Assembly: GCF_000265405.1 (NCBI RefSeq) | Contig: NC_018010.1 | Location: forward strand, 3,307,501-3,371,500 | Origin: Belliella baltica DSM 15883 | Lineage (GTDB): Bacteria > Bacteroidota > Bacteroidia > Cytophagales > Cyclobacteriaceae | Reading direction: 5' to 3' | Length of the DNA stretch: 64,000 nt | In this document: positions 47,850 to 60,985 of the stretch, one piece after another | How positions within the stretch are numbered: the first letter of the stretch is position 1 | How the letters are laid out: the number at the start of each line of letters is the position of its first letter | Position numbers and translations under genes: made by a program | Notes under the pieces: generated by a model | Seen by the model: the letters and a program-made list of their open reading frames with translations, nothing else | The model's database searches: none | What the model was told of the DNA's origin: nothing

Positions 47850-50558
47850 ATGAAATCAACCGAAATAAAATATAATGTACAGCACCTAATTGATAACTTC
47901 TCGAAAGAAGAATTTGTCTTTGAATTATTGGTTGCCTACGGCATTTCTAAAACATCTGTAACACGACTTAAAAAAGGGGATTACAATTTATCAAAGGTTG
48001 ATGGAGAGCTACTTTATAAAAAGAAAATTTTCTTTAAAGTTGAAAAGTCTGACAAACTGTTAAGTAGTATTGAAAAAATTTCTAATGAAGAGAGGATTTT
48101 AAAGCATCAGCCTAGATTTATTATTGTTACTGATTATAAGCAATTAGTGGCTAAGGATTTAAAAGTAAATAAACTTCCTTTAGACATAAAACTAACTGAG
48201 TTACCTAACTATTTTGATTTCTTTTTGCCACTGGCAGGTAGCGAAGTTTACAATGCCTCCAACAACAATGAAGCCGACAGAAATGCTTCGTACAAAATGG
48301 CTTCTTTGTATGATTTATTGATTGAAGAAAACCCAACGATTTACAATTCAAAGTCCAGCATACACAATCTTAATATTTTCCTATCTCGTTTGTTATTTTG
48401 CTTCTTTGCTGAGGATACTGAGATATTTGAGCAAGACAGTATTTTTACAAACACTTTAGCCCAACATACAGCAGAAAACGGAAAAGATACGCATACTTTT
48501 TTAGATGAATTATTTGACCGACTAAATAAGGCGGACACTGAGCTTGCCGAAGTGCCTGACTTTTTAGCCAAATTCCCTTATGTAAATGGTGGCTTGTTCG
48601 GTCAAAAAATAAATTCACCTGTATTTAATTTCAAAGCAAGAAAGACATTACTTGAACTTGGCGATTTAAATTGGAAAGACATCAACCCGGATATTTTTGG
48701 GTCAATGATACAGGCGGTAGTAATTCCTGAATACAGAAGTGATTTAGGAATGCACTACACTTCTGTAGAAAACATAAAAAAACTGATAAAGCCTTTGTTT
48801 TTGGATGAATTATATGAAGCCTATGAAAATGCTAACACAATAAGCCAATTAAGATCACTTATCAAAAGAATTTCAAAAATCAAATTCTTTGACCCTGCTT
48901 GTGGTAGTGGCAATTTCTTAATTATCACTTACAAGGAAATTCGTTTATTAGAAATTAAGATTTTAGAAAAAATCACCGATTTAGAAGGCAATGCCCCAAC
49001 CATCAAATGGACTTCTATACAACTCTCTCAATTTTACGGTATTGAGATAGATGATTTTGCCCACGAAATGGCAATACTCTCGCTTTGGTTGGCAGAACAC
49101 CAAATGAACAAAGTATTTGAAGAACGCTTGTTTGATTACGGAAAATCAAAACCCATACTGCCTTTAAAAGAAGCGGGACAAATAACACAAGGGAATGCCA
49201 CGAGAAGAAATTGGAATGAAGTATGCCCCATTACCGAAAAGGACGAAGTGTATGTAATTGGTAATCCACCTTATTTAGGAGCTCGTTTGCAAGATGCTGA
49301 ACAGAAAAAAGATATGAAAATTGTATTCAATGGAAAGAATGGATACAACAATATGGATTATATCTCTTGTTGGTTCTTCAAAGCAAAGGACTATATAAAA
49401 GAATTTAATGCTAAATGTGCTTTTGTTACCACTAACTCAATCTGCCAAGGCGAACAAGTGGCTTTAATGTGGCCTACTATTCTTTCTGATAAGATTGAAA
49501 TTGATTTTGCTTATCAATCATTTAAATGGACTAACAACGCCAAAGGTAATGCAGGTGTGACGGTAATTATTCTTGCTTTGAGAAATGTAAGTGATGAACC
49601 AAAATATCTGTTTATTGATAATTTTAAAAAATTAGCAAAAAACATTAATCCTTATTTAACAGACGCAACCAATATTATAGTAACAGGAAGAAGTAAACCA
49701 CTTTCAAAATTTCCTGAAATAAGTTTTGGAAATATGGCTAATGATGGAGGTTATCTTTTATTAAGTGAAGAAGAAAAAGAAGAGCTAATAAATCAAAATC
49801 AAACTTCAGAAAAATTCATTAAACCATTTTTTGGAAGTTCAGAATATATAAGAGGTAATAAAAGGTTTTGTCTTTGGATTAAAAATGATCAATTAAAAGA
49901 AGCATACAAAATACCTGAAATTGCAAAAAGAATTGATAAAGTTGAAATTCACAGACTTAATAGTAATCGAAAAGCAACTCAAATATTAGCGGAAAACCCT
50001 AATCTTTTTGGAGAAATAAGGCATCAAAATTCAGATTCTTTATTGATACCAAGACACACTTCCGAAACAAGAGATTATATCCCAATTGGTTTTTTTGATT
50101 CAGAAACAATTATTGCGGACTCTGCAATGGCAATCTACCACGCTCAACCTTGGCTATTCGGAGTAGTAACCTCTCGTATGCATATGGTTTGGGTTAGAAA
50201 TGTGGGTGGTAAATTAAAAACAGATTATCGCTATTCGGCAAAACTCTGCTATAACACTTTCCCCTTTCCAGACATCAACACCAAACAAAAGGAAAATTTA
50301 AACCTCTATGTTTTTGCCATTTTAGATGAGCGAGCCAAACACCCCAGCAAAACAATGGCACAATTATACAATCCAACCACAATGCCCAAAGGTTTGCTAC
50401 AAGCCCATCAAGAGTTAGATACTGCCATAGAGCAATGTTACCGCTTGCAACCTTTTAAAAACGATACCGAACGCTTGGAGTATTTGTTTAAGCAATATGA
50501 AGAGATGTTGCAGAAGGACACGCTGTTTGCAAAAGTTAAAAAAACGAAGAAGAAATGA
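47850..50558 (+). CDS. MmeI-like class I DNA adenine methyltransferase, nuclease motif degenerate
   Basis: This 902 aa protein has the architecture of MmeI-type (IIG/IIL) enzymes: an N-terminal nuclease-like region, helical spacer with FDFFLPLAGSE (residues about 129-139), methyltransferase core, and a target-recognition C-terminus. SAM motif I is FDPACGSGNF (Asp348) and catalytic motif IV is NPPY (472-475), typical of N6-adenine methylation. In MmeI the nuclease motif is D-X9-E-X-K; here Asp51 is followed at the same spacing by Phe61-Phe62-Lys63, so the Glu is missing and cleavage is unlikely. It starts the cassette; the stop overlaps rhuM by four bases. Confidence 0.9.
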   Translation: MKSTEIKYNVQHLIDNFSKEEFVFELLVAYGISKTSVTRLKKGDYNLSKVDGELLYKKKIFFKVEKSDKLLSSIEKISNEERILKHQPRFIIVTDYKQLVAKDLKVNKLPLDIKLTELPNYFDFFLPLAGSEVYNASNNNEADRNASYKMASLYDLLIEENPTIYNSKSSIHNLNIFLSRLLFCFFAEDTEIFEQDSIFTNTLAQHTAENGKDTHTFLDELFDRLNKADTELAEVPDFLAKFPYVNGGLFGQKINSPVFNFKARKTLLELGDLNWKDINPDIFGSMIQAVVIPEYRSDLGMHYTSVENIKKLIKPLFLDELYEAYENANTISQLRSLIKRISKIKFFDPACGSGNFLIITYKEIRLLEIKILEKITDLEGNAPTIKWTSIQLSQFYGIEIDDFAHEMAILSLWLAEHQMNKVFEERLFDYGKSKPILPLKEAGQITQGNATRRNWNEVCPITEKDEVYVIGNPPYLGARLQDAEQKKDMKIVFNGKNGYNNMDYISCWFFKAKDYIKEFNAKCAFVTTNSICQGEQVALMWPTILSDKIEIDFAYQSFKWTNNAKGNAGVTVIILALRNVSDEPKYLFIDNFKKLAKNINPYLTDATNIIVTGRSKPLSKFPEISFGNMANDGGYLLLSEEEKEELINQNQTSEKFIKPFFGSSEYIRGNKRFCLWIKNDQLKEAYKIPEIAKRIDKVEIHRLNSNRKATQILAENPNLFGEIRHQNSDSLLIPRHTSETRDYIPIGFFDSETIIADSAMAIYHAQPWLFGVVTSRMHMVWVRNVGGKLKTDYRYSAKLCYNTFPFPDINTKQKENLNLYVFAILDERAKHPSKTMAQLYNPTTMPKGLLQAHQELDTAIEQCYRLQPFKNDTERLEYLFKQYEEMLQKDTLFAKVKKTKKK

Positions 50559-51598
50559 GTAAAAAGAAAGTTAATAAAGATAATGTATCAATTATTCGAT
50601 CTTCCACAGCCGAGTATTTAACCTTTATTGCAGCAACAGGAGAAGGCGGTGTAGAAGCCATTTATGCTGATGAAAACATTTGGCTATCGCAAAAAATGAT
50701 GGGAACGCTCTACAGCGTGAATGTAAGAACTGTTAACGAACATCTTAAAAAAATATTTAACGACAATGAATTACAAGAAGATTCAGTTATCCGGAAATTC
50801 CGGATAACTGCCTCTGATGGGAAAAACTACAACACACAGCATTATAATCTATCAGCTATTATTGCGGTAGGTTACAAAGTAAATTCTGAACGAGCCGTAC
50901 AATTCAGAAAATGGGCAACACAAATTGTACAGGAGTTTACCATAAAAGGGTTTGCTATGGATGATGAGCGTCTAAAAAATGACGGCACTATTCTCGGTAA
51001 AAAATACTTTGATGAGCAACTTCAACGAATTAGGGAAATTCGCTTAAGTGAACGAAAATTTTATCAAAAAATCACTGATATTTACAGTACAGCCATTGAT
51101 TATGATGTTACGGCAAATGCAACCAAACGTTTTTTTGCAACCGTACAAAATAAACTGCATTGGGCAATACACGGACAAACAGCGGCAGAAATAATTGTAA
51201 ATAGAGCTGACCACCAAAAAGACAACATGGGCTTAACCTCTTGGCAAGATGCTCCGAAAGGTAAAATTCAAAAATTTGATGTGAGCGTAGCTAAAAACTA
51301 TTTGTCCGAAAATGAAATGCAACAGCTTCAACGTTTAGTATCTGCATATTTAGATATTGCAGAAGATATGGCCATTCGTCAAATCCCAATGACTATGGAA
51401 GATTGGGAAAATCGTTTAAACAAATTTATAGCAGCTACCGACAGAGAGATATTACAAAATGCAGGCAAAGTAACTGCTGAAATTGCCAAAGCTCACTCAG
51501 AAAGTGAATTTGAAAAGTATAGAATTATACAAGATAGATTATTTGAAAGTGATTTTGATAAAATCATCAAAAATCAACTTCCGCCTAAAAAAGACTAA
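50555..51598 (+). CDS. Virulence RhuM family protein
   Basis: This 347 aa protein matches the RhuM family: IWLSQKMMGTLYSVNVRTVNEHLKKIF (an HTH-like N-terminus), SVIRKFRITASDGKNYNTQHYNLSAIIAVGYKVNSERAVQFRKWA (shared with phage Bro/KilA-like proteins), and FFATVQNKLHWAIHGQTAAEIIVNRAD. RhuM proteins have no settled biochemical role and often appear beside restriction systems and in islands. ATG 50555 overlaps the methyltransferase stop by four bases; the helicase starts three bases after its stop, so it is a built-in part of the cassette. Confidence 0.88.
   Translation: MSKKKVNKDNVSIIRSSTAEYLTFIAATGEGGVEAIYADENIWLSQKMMGTLYSVNVRTVNEHLKKIFNDNELQEDSVIRKFRITASDGKNYNTQHYNLSAIIAVGYKVNSERAVQFRKWATQIVQEFTIKGFAMDDERLKNDGTILGKKYFDEQLQRIREIRLSERKFYQKITDIYSTAIDYDVTANATKRFFATVQNKLHWAIHGQTAAEIIVNRADHQKDNMGLTSWQDAPKGKIQKFDVSVAKNYLSENEMQQLQRLVSAYLDIAEDMAIRQIPMTMEDWENRLNKFIAATDREILQNAGKVTAEIAKAHSESEFEKYRIIQDRLFESDFDKIIKNQLPPKKD
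50785..50809. repeat. Perfect inverted repeat inside the RhuM gene
   Basis: AGTTATCCGG and CCGGATAACT are separated by five bases (AAATT). It encodes the conserved SVIRKFRIT region, so codon constraint may explain part of it. Confidence 0.6.
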
Positions 51599-51601
51599 AA
51601 G

Positions 51602-53549
51602 ATGCCAAATTTAGTACACGTAACATACAAACAAACAGGAAAAAGCAAAAGCACAAATGCCTTAGGAATGCGGGAAATGCAAGAAAAGGCATATGAAGGC
51701 AGGTCTGCACAATATTTATTGCTAAAAGCACCTCCAGCATCTGGTAAATCAAGGGCATTAATGTTTATTGCTTTAGATAAGTTAAAAAACCAAGGCATTA
51801 AAAAAGTAATAGTTGCCGTTCCTGAAAAATCTATTGGAGCATCTTTTGGGGCAACGGAACTTAAGGAATATGGCTTTTTTGCCGATTGGAATCCAAATCC
51901 AAAATATAATCTCTGTACACCAGGCGAAGAGAAGAGTAAAGTAACGGCATTTTTAAACTTTTTGGAATCTGACGAACAAATTTTGGTTTGTACACACGCT
52001 ACATTACGTTTTGCTTTTGATGGTTTGGGTGTAAAAAAGTTGGACGATACTTTGGTAGCTATTGATGAATTTCACCACGTATCAGCAGAAGGCGACAATA
52101 TATTAGGGCAAGTGCTAAAAAGCATTATGAAGAACTCAACCGCGCATATTGTAGCTATGACGGGCTCTTATTTTAGAGGAGATAACGTGCCTGTTTTGAT
52201 GCCGGAAGATGAAGCAAAATTTACAAAAGTAACTTATTCTTATTACCAACAATTAAACGGCTACGAGTATTTAAAATCATTGGGCATTGGCTATCATTTT
52301 TATACAGGTAGGTATTTTAAAAAGAATCCTGAAACAGGAATATCTGCATTGGCAGAAATCATAGATGAAAACCAAAAAACGATCATTCACATACCCAGTG
52401 TCAACTCAGCTGAATCTTCAAAAGAAAAATACGAAGAAGTCAATCATATCATTGATGTTTTGGGGGAGCTAGAGTTCCAAGATGAAAAAACAGGCGTTTT
52501 GCATATTAAAAGCCACAAAACAGGCAAGATTTTGAAAGTAGCAGATTTAGTAAACGACAACCCAAGATCAAGAGATAAAATAAGTGCATATTTACGTGAA
52601 GTAAAATCAGTAGACGATATTGATATAATCATTGCATTAGGAATGGCGAAAGAAGGCTTTGATTGGCCTTATTGTCAACACGCTTTAACCATTGGCTACA
52701 GAGGTTCGCTAACGGAAATTATTCAGATAATCGGTAGGGCTACACGAGACAGCAATAATAAAATTCACGCACAATTCACAAACCTAATTGCTCAACCGGA
52801 TGCACAAGATGATGATGTAAAACTTTCTGTAAATAATATGCTAAAAGCCATAACCGCTTCTTTACTAATGGAACAAGTTTTGGCTCCAAACTTCAAATTC
52901 AAATTAAAAAAAGACGAAGAGGATGAAGACGAAGAAGATGATAATACAATTAAAATTAGAGGTTTTAAATTACCTACTTCTCAAAGAGCTAAAGACATCA
53001 TTGAAACAGATTTGAATGATTTAAAAGCAAAATTGTTGCAAGACCCTCAAATGCTTAAAGCTATGCCAGGCAATGTTGAGCCAGAAGTCATAAATACAGT
53101 TTTAATTCCTAAAATCATCCGAGAAATATATCCCGATTTAAGTGATGATGATGTAGAAGCTGTTAGACAACATGTAGTAGTCGATTCTGTAATAAAAAAC
53201 AGTACCATTGAAGAACAAGGTGACATGAAGTTTATAAGAATGGCAGGCAGTTTTGTAAATATTGATAACATCCATATTGACCTTATAGATAGAATAAATC
53301 CATTTCAAAAAGCATTTGAAATCTTATCAAAATCGGTTACAACTCAAGTATTAAAACTAATTGACGAACATATTCAATCAACCAAAATTGAAATGACCGA
53401 AGAAGAAGCTGTAATTCAATGGTCTAAAGCTAAAGAATGGAAACAGCGAACAGGAGATTTCCCAAATATTAATTCGTTTGATCAAAAAGAGAAACGAATG
53501 GCTGAAGCGATACTATTTTTGAAAGAGTTACAAAGAAAAAGAAGTTTAA

Positions 53550-53560
<11 letters not shown>
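51602..53560 (+). CDS. DExH-box superfamily 2 helicase/translocase of the restriction-like cassette
   Basis: This 652 aa ATPase has motif I APPASGKS (Lys49), motif II DEFH (155-158), motif III MTGS (186-189), motif V near GMAKEGFDWP (347-356) and motif VI QIIGRATR (375-382). An acidic linker lies at about 438-451. The C-terminus (601-647) has a small helicase-associated motif, WSKAKEWKQRTGDFPNINS followed by a helix ending LQRKR. No nuclease domain is fused. This resembles the translocating subunit of ATP-dependent restriction systems such as NgoAVII/CglI. It overlaps the nuclease gene by 11 bases. Confidence 0.9.
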
Positions 53561-57270
<3,710 letters not shown>

Positions 57271-57272
57271 AT

Positions 57273-57767
57273 ATGGAGTTAATAAAAAGTTACTTTATCA
57301 AAAATCACCTTCAAAAGATTTCAAAAACAAAACAGGATAAAATCATCATACCAAATGAGATTTCATCTATTGCCATCATTGCAAATACTGAAGAAGAATT
57401 AAAAAGCTGTGAGGAAAGCCTTGCAGTGAACTTCGGTGAATCGGTAGAAATCTCCATTTATTACTTCTCAAAAAAAGACGAAGAATTTGGAATATCCTCC
57501 AAGGATTTCAACCTATTTGGTCAACCAAAAGAAAGAATTAAAAGGTTTTTAGAAAAAAAAGTAGATTTTATTTTGACACCTTCTTTAAACCTTAATCCTT
57601 ATTTACTTTATTTGTTGCTCCATTCAAAAACTGGATTGAGAGTTGGATTTTGGTCACTTGAAAACAAAGAATTTCTAGATTTGATGTTAGATCAAAAAGA
57701 AAATAGTCTTAAAGAAAATATCCAAAATTTATTGGATTACTTGATAAAAATAAAAGCAGCATGTTAA
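57273..57767 (+). CDS. DUF6913-like small protein
   Basis: This 164 aa soluble protein lies between ligA and dapA and overlaps dapA by seven bases. Its features (IKNHLQKI near the N-terminus, a central IYYFSKKDEEFG, and LTPSLNLNPYLLYLLLHSKTGLRVGF) match a small Bacteroidota-specific family found next to dapA that I recall as DUF6913. The function is unknown. Confidence 0.7.
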   Translation: MELIKSYFIKNHLQKISKTKQDKIIIPNEISSIAIIANTEEELKSCEESLAVNFGESVEISIYYFSKKDEEFGISSKDFNLFGQPKERIKRFLEKKVDFILTPSLNLNPYLLYLLLHSKTGLRVGFWSLENKEFLDLMLDQKENSLKENIQNLLDYLIKIKAAC

Positions 57768-58615
57768 ACTTATTTGGTACAGGAGTAGCGTTGATCACCC
57801 CAATGAATGAAGATTTCAGCATTGATTTCATTGGTTTAGAAAAGTTGATCAATCATGTGATTGAAGGTGGTGCTGATTATTTGGTAGTGCAAGGCACCAC
57901 TGGAGAATCAGCCACGATGACCAAAGAAGAGAAAAAACAAGTCTTGGCTGCTGCGATCAAAATCAATTCCAATAGATTGCCAATCGTCTATGGACTTGGA
58001 GGAAACAACACGACTGCAGTATTGGGAGAAATCAAGCAAACAGATTTCAGTGGTGTCGATGCAATCCTTTCTGTTTGTCCTTATTACAACAAACCTTCCC
58101 AAGCTGGAATCATTGCGCACTACTATGCCATCGCTGATGCAAGTCCTGTTCCAGTAGTGTTATACAATGTTCCTGGGAGAACGGTGACCAATATGACAGC
58201 TGCTACAACTTTGACCTTAGCGGATCATCCAAATATCATTGCGATGAAGGAAGCGAGCGGGAATTTAGAGCAGTGCATGACTATAGCAGCTCAAATGACA
58301 AAAGATTTCCTCTTGATCTCTGGAGATGATATGTTGACCACTGCTTTGCGCGCTATAGGTGGATCAGGTGTGATTTCTGTTTTAGCTAATGCCTATCCTT
58401 CAGTTTTCAAAACGATTTGCCATGGTAGCTTAGAAGAATCCCGAAATGCAACCTTTAGCTTACTCGATATCAATCCTTTGATGTATGAAGAAAGCAATCC
58501 AGTTGGTTTGAAATATTTGTTAAAGGAAATGAATATTTGTGGTGATGCCGTAAGGCTTCCATTAGTAAAGGCTTCAGAAAATCTCAGTAAAAAAATAAAA
58601 GCAGCAATGATTTAA
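57761..58615 (+). CDS. dapA: 4-Hydroxy-tetrahydrodipicolinate synthase
   Basis: It condenses pyruvate with aspartate semialdehyde in diaminopimelate and lysine synthesis. The 284 aa TIM-barrel protein has the pyruvate Schiff-base Lys163 (IIAMKEASGN), Tyr135 (VVLYNVPGR) and the GTTGES motif (residues 45-50). It starts at ATG 57761, overlapping the previous gene by seven bases. Confidence 0.96.
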   Translation: MLNLFGTGVALITPMNEDFSIDFIGLEKLINHVIEGGADYLVVQGTTGESATMTKEEKKQVLAAAIKINSNRLPIVYGLGGNNTTAVLGEIKQTDFSGVDAILSVCPYYNKPSQAGIIAHYYAIADASPVPVVLYNVPGRTVTNMTAATTLTLADHPNIIAMKEASGNLEQCMTIAAQMTKDFLLISGDDMLTTALRAIGGSGVISVLANAYPSVFKTICHGSLEESRNATFSLLDINPLMYEESNPVGLKYLLKEMNICGDAVRLPLVKASENLSKKIKAAMI

Positions 58616-58709
58616 TCAATTCGCTAGATTAAAATCTTCTGAAATTCGAGATAGAATATCTTGATTCTTCTAGAATTGCAGAAAAACTCTTTTTAAGTAA
58701 ATTTCTATC

Positions 58710-60026
58710 ATGCAGCAGGCAATTTCACTTTTAGAACTCAATCAAATCATTCGAGATTCTCTTGAGAATAACTTATCACCAAGTTATTGGGTAATAGCAG
58801 AAATTGGAGAACTAAAGCTGGCTGCTGCTGGCCATGCATATTTGGAGTTGGTAGAAAAGAATGGTAATCAAGTAAAAGCAAAAATCAGAGCAAACATTTG
58901 GCAATATTCTTTTAGAACTATTGCAGGAAGATTTCAAGCAATTACTGGAAAAGAATTGAGAGCCGGCATGAAGGTGCTGGCACTTGCAACAGTAACATTT
59001 CATGAACTTTATGGAATCAGCTTGACTATCAAAGACATTGATCCAAATTATACTTTAGGAGAAAGAGCAAGGATTCGTCAGGAAATTATCGATAGACTCA
59101 GACAAGAAGGAATGATGGATCTCAACAAGCGCTTTGAGTTGCCTTCAGTCCCGCAGCGTGTTGCGGTTATAAGCAGTCAAACTGCTGCTGGATATGGAGA
59201 TTTTGTCGAACAATTACAATCCAACCGATATGGTTATCAAGTGCATTTCAAACTTTTCCCAGCGACATTGCAAGGCTCTGAAGCTGCTAAAACAATGATA
59301 AAAGCTCTTGAGCAAATAGAAGATGATGCCCAAAAAACAGGATATGATATGGTCATCATCATCCGTGGTGGTGGGGCACAAATGGACTTGGACTGTTTTG
59401 ATGATTATGATTTATCATTAGCCATTGCAAAATTTCCTATTGCAATTCTCACAGGAATAGGTCATGAAAGAGATGAAACTATTGCGGATTTGGTAGCACA
59501 TACCAAGGTCAAAACTCCAACTGCAGCGGCTGAATTTATACTTTCTGGATTTTTGAGTTTTGAAGAAGGACTCTTAACTTCTATCAAAAAAATCGAAAAA
59601 CAAGTTTCCCAAAAAATACTATGGGAAGATAGAATACTAAGTGATTTCACCTCCAAACTAAAGAATTTTAGTTCTCAAAAAATCAGTTTGGAAAAGCAGT
59701 CATTTGCTACAAAAGAAAAACAAATTCAAAATTTAGCTTTGAATAAGGTGAAGTTGGAGCATTTTCAATTAGAGAAGCTTTCTGAAAGCTTGCAAAAAGA
59801 TCTCAAAAGTACAATTCAGAAGGAAAATCAAAATTTAGATTCTTTGGAAAAAGCCATCAAGAACCTTGACCCTCTATCAATTTTTGAAAAAGGATATTCA
59901 AGATCTGAAATAGATGGGAAACCAATTCATTCGACTAAAGTAAATGTAGGAATGGAAATGGTCACTATATCAAAGAATAGAAAAATCAAAAGTACAATTC
60001 AAGAAATTTCAGAATATGGAAAATGA
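58710..60026 (+). CDS. xseA: Exodeoxyribonuclease VII large subunit
   Basis: This 438 aa protein starts at ATG 58710. The N-terminal OB fold (residues about 20-110) leads into the catalytic core: RVAVISSQTAAGYGDFVEQL, DMVIIIRGGGAQMDLDCFDDYDL and TGIGHERDETIADLVAHTKVKTPTAAAEF, the family signature. A coiled coil then binds the small subunits. The last 11 bases overlap xseB. Confidence 0.96.
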   Translation: MQQAISLLELNQIIRDSLENNLSPSYWVIAEIGELKLAAAGHAYLELVEKNGNQVKAKIRANIWQYSFRTIAGRFQAITGKELRAGMKVLALATVTFHELYGISLTIKDIDPNYTLGERARIRQEIIDRLRQEGMMDLNKRFELPSVPQRVAVISSQTAAGYGDFVEQLQSNRYGYQVHFKLFPATLQGSEAAKTMIKALEQIEDDAQKTGYDMVIIIRGGGAQMDLDCFDDYDLSLAIAKFPIAILTGIGHERDETIADLVAHTKVKTPTAAAEFILSGFLSFEEGLLTSIKKIEKQVSQKILWEDRILSDFTSKLKNFSSQKISLEKQSFATKEKQIQNLALNKVKLEHFQLEKLSESLQKDLKSTIQKENQNLDSLEKAIKNLDPLSIFEKGYSRSEIDGKPIHSTKVNVGMEMVTISKNRKIKSTIQEISEYGK

Positions 60027-60207
60027 AAATTTGAGTTACGATAAAGCTCTGGCAAGAATAGAAGAAATCGTAAATAAACTAGAAGCCGGCGAAGAAGGCA
60101 TCGATCAATTATCAGAAATGGTCAAGGAAGCTGCAAAACTTGTTAGTTTTTGCAGAAATAAACTTCGAATGACTGAAGCTGAAATCAAAGAAGCTTTTGA
60201 AGATTAG
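60016..60207 (+). CDS. xseB: Exodeoxyribonuclease VII small subunit
   Basis: This 63 aa helical protein has the family motif YDKALARIEEIVNKLEAGEEGIDQLSEMVKEAAKLVSFCRNKL. It starts at ATG 60016 inside the end of xseA, so the two are translated together. Confidence 0.95.
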   Translation: MENENLSYDKALARIEEIVNKLEAGEEGIDQLSEMVKEAAKLVSFCRNKLRMTEAEIKEAFED

Positions 60208-60386
60208 TTTTAAATGACTATCCGCAGGCTCATTTGTGATCAATATAGATCTTGGTGTGCATGCGGACAATCATTATTAGTCCATTTATTATCAGTGCTT
60301 TAAATGAAATAAATCAATCATGTTTCCTTGGCTAGTGGCAATGAAAGCAAATAGAAATAATCTTCAAAAGCACTTTCTCAAATTTT

Positions 60387-60890
60387 TTATGAAGAATGCA
60401 GCATCAAAAATTTCCTTTCAATACTAACCATTAAGTTTTGATTGATACCTGGAACTCTTATGATAAAGTAGTCTTTGTTTCCTTTATTGACACATTCACC
60501 TACCATACCTTCCAATGCACCACCGACGATCTTAACTTGTTCCCCGGGTTCTATTTCAGAATTATCAGTTTCGACAGCTACACCTGTTTCAAGAATTCTT
60601 TTTATAGTATTGATTTCTTCCTGTCTTACAGTTGCATGTTCTCCAGCAAAATGAACAAACTTAACTGCTCCTGGAACTTGTAGAGTATTCCAAAGCTCTG
60701 ATTTAGTAGTTTTTACAAAAAGGTAACCATTAAAAAGGGCTTTTTGAACTTTCTTTTTTCTGTCACTCCATTGTCTCAATTCTTCTACCATAGGAAGAAA
60801 AACTTCTAATCCTTTTTCTTCTAATCTTTGAGCTACTTTTTTTTCTGCTCGTGATGTGGTGTAGAGTACAAACCAATTTAATTCTCCCAT
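60387..60890 (-). CDS. UpxY/NusG-like transcription antiterminator
   Basis: This 167 aa NusG paralogue starts at ATG 60890. NWFVLYTTSRAEKKVAQRLEEKGLEVFLP is the NGN domain start, and IEPGEQVKIVGGALEGMVGECV is the KOW motif. In Bacteroides, UpxY proteins are the first genes of capsule operons and act on those transcripts. Here it is an orphan between xseB and an RND pump, with no polysaccharide genes in view. It is convergent with xseAB, the 179-base spacer to xseB holding nothing recognisable. Confidence 0.87.
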   Translation of the reverse strand: MGELNWFVLYTTSRAEKKVAQRLEEKGLEVFLPMVEELRQWSDRKKKVQKALFNGYLFVKTTKSELWNTLQVPGAVKFVHFAGEHATVRQEEINTIKRILETGVAVETDNSEIEPGEQVKIVGGALEGMVGECVNKGNKDYFIIRVPGINQNLMVSIERKFLMLHSS

Positions 60891-60913
60891 AATGCGTATT
60901 TAATACAAAAATG

Positions 60914-60951
60914 TAAAATTAAAAACCCTTGAGATAATATCCCAAGGGTTT
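60914..60951 (-). terminator. Intrinsic terminator of the RND permease gene
   Basis: On the minus strand AAACCCTTG / CAAGGGTTT arms (60923-60931, 60943-60951) with an 11-base loop are followed by a T/A-rich stretch. It lies between the pump gene and the UpxY-like gene on the same strand. Confidence 0.75.
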
Positions 60952-60985
60952 AAACATTTAAAACCATCAACCTTCATTAATCATG

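Noticed and set aside
60208..60386. TCCGCA / TGCGGA inverted bases after xseB as a terminator or RNA
   Set aside because: The arms are only six bases and about 35 bases apart with no T-run; not convincing as a terminator or structured RNA.
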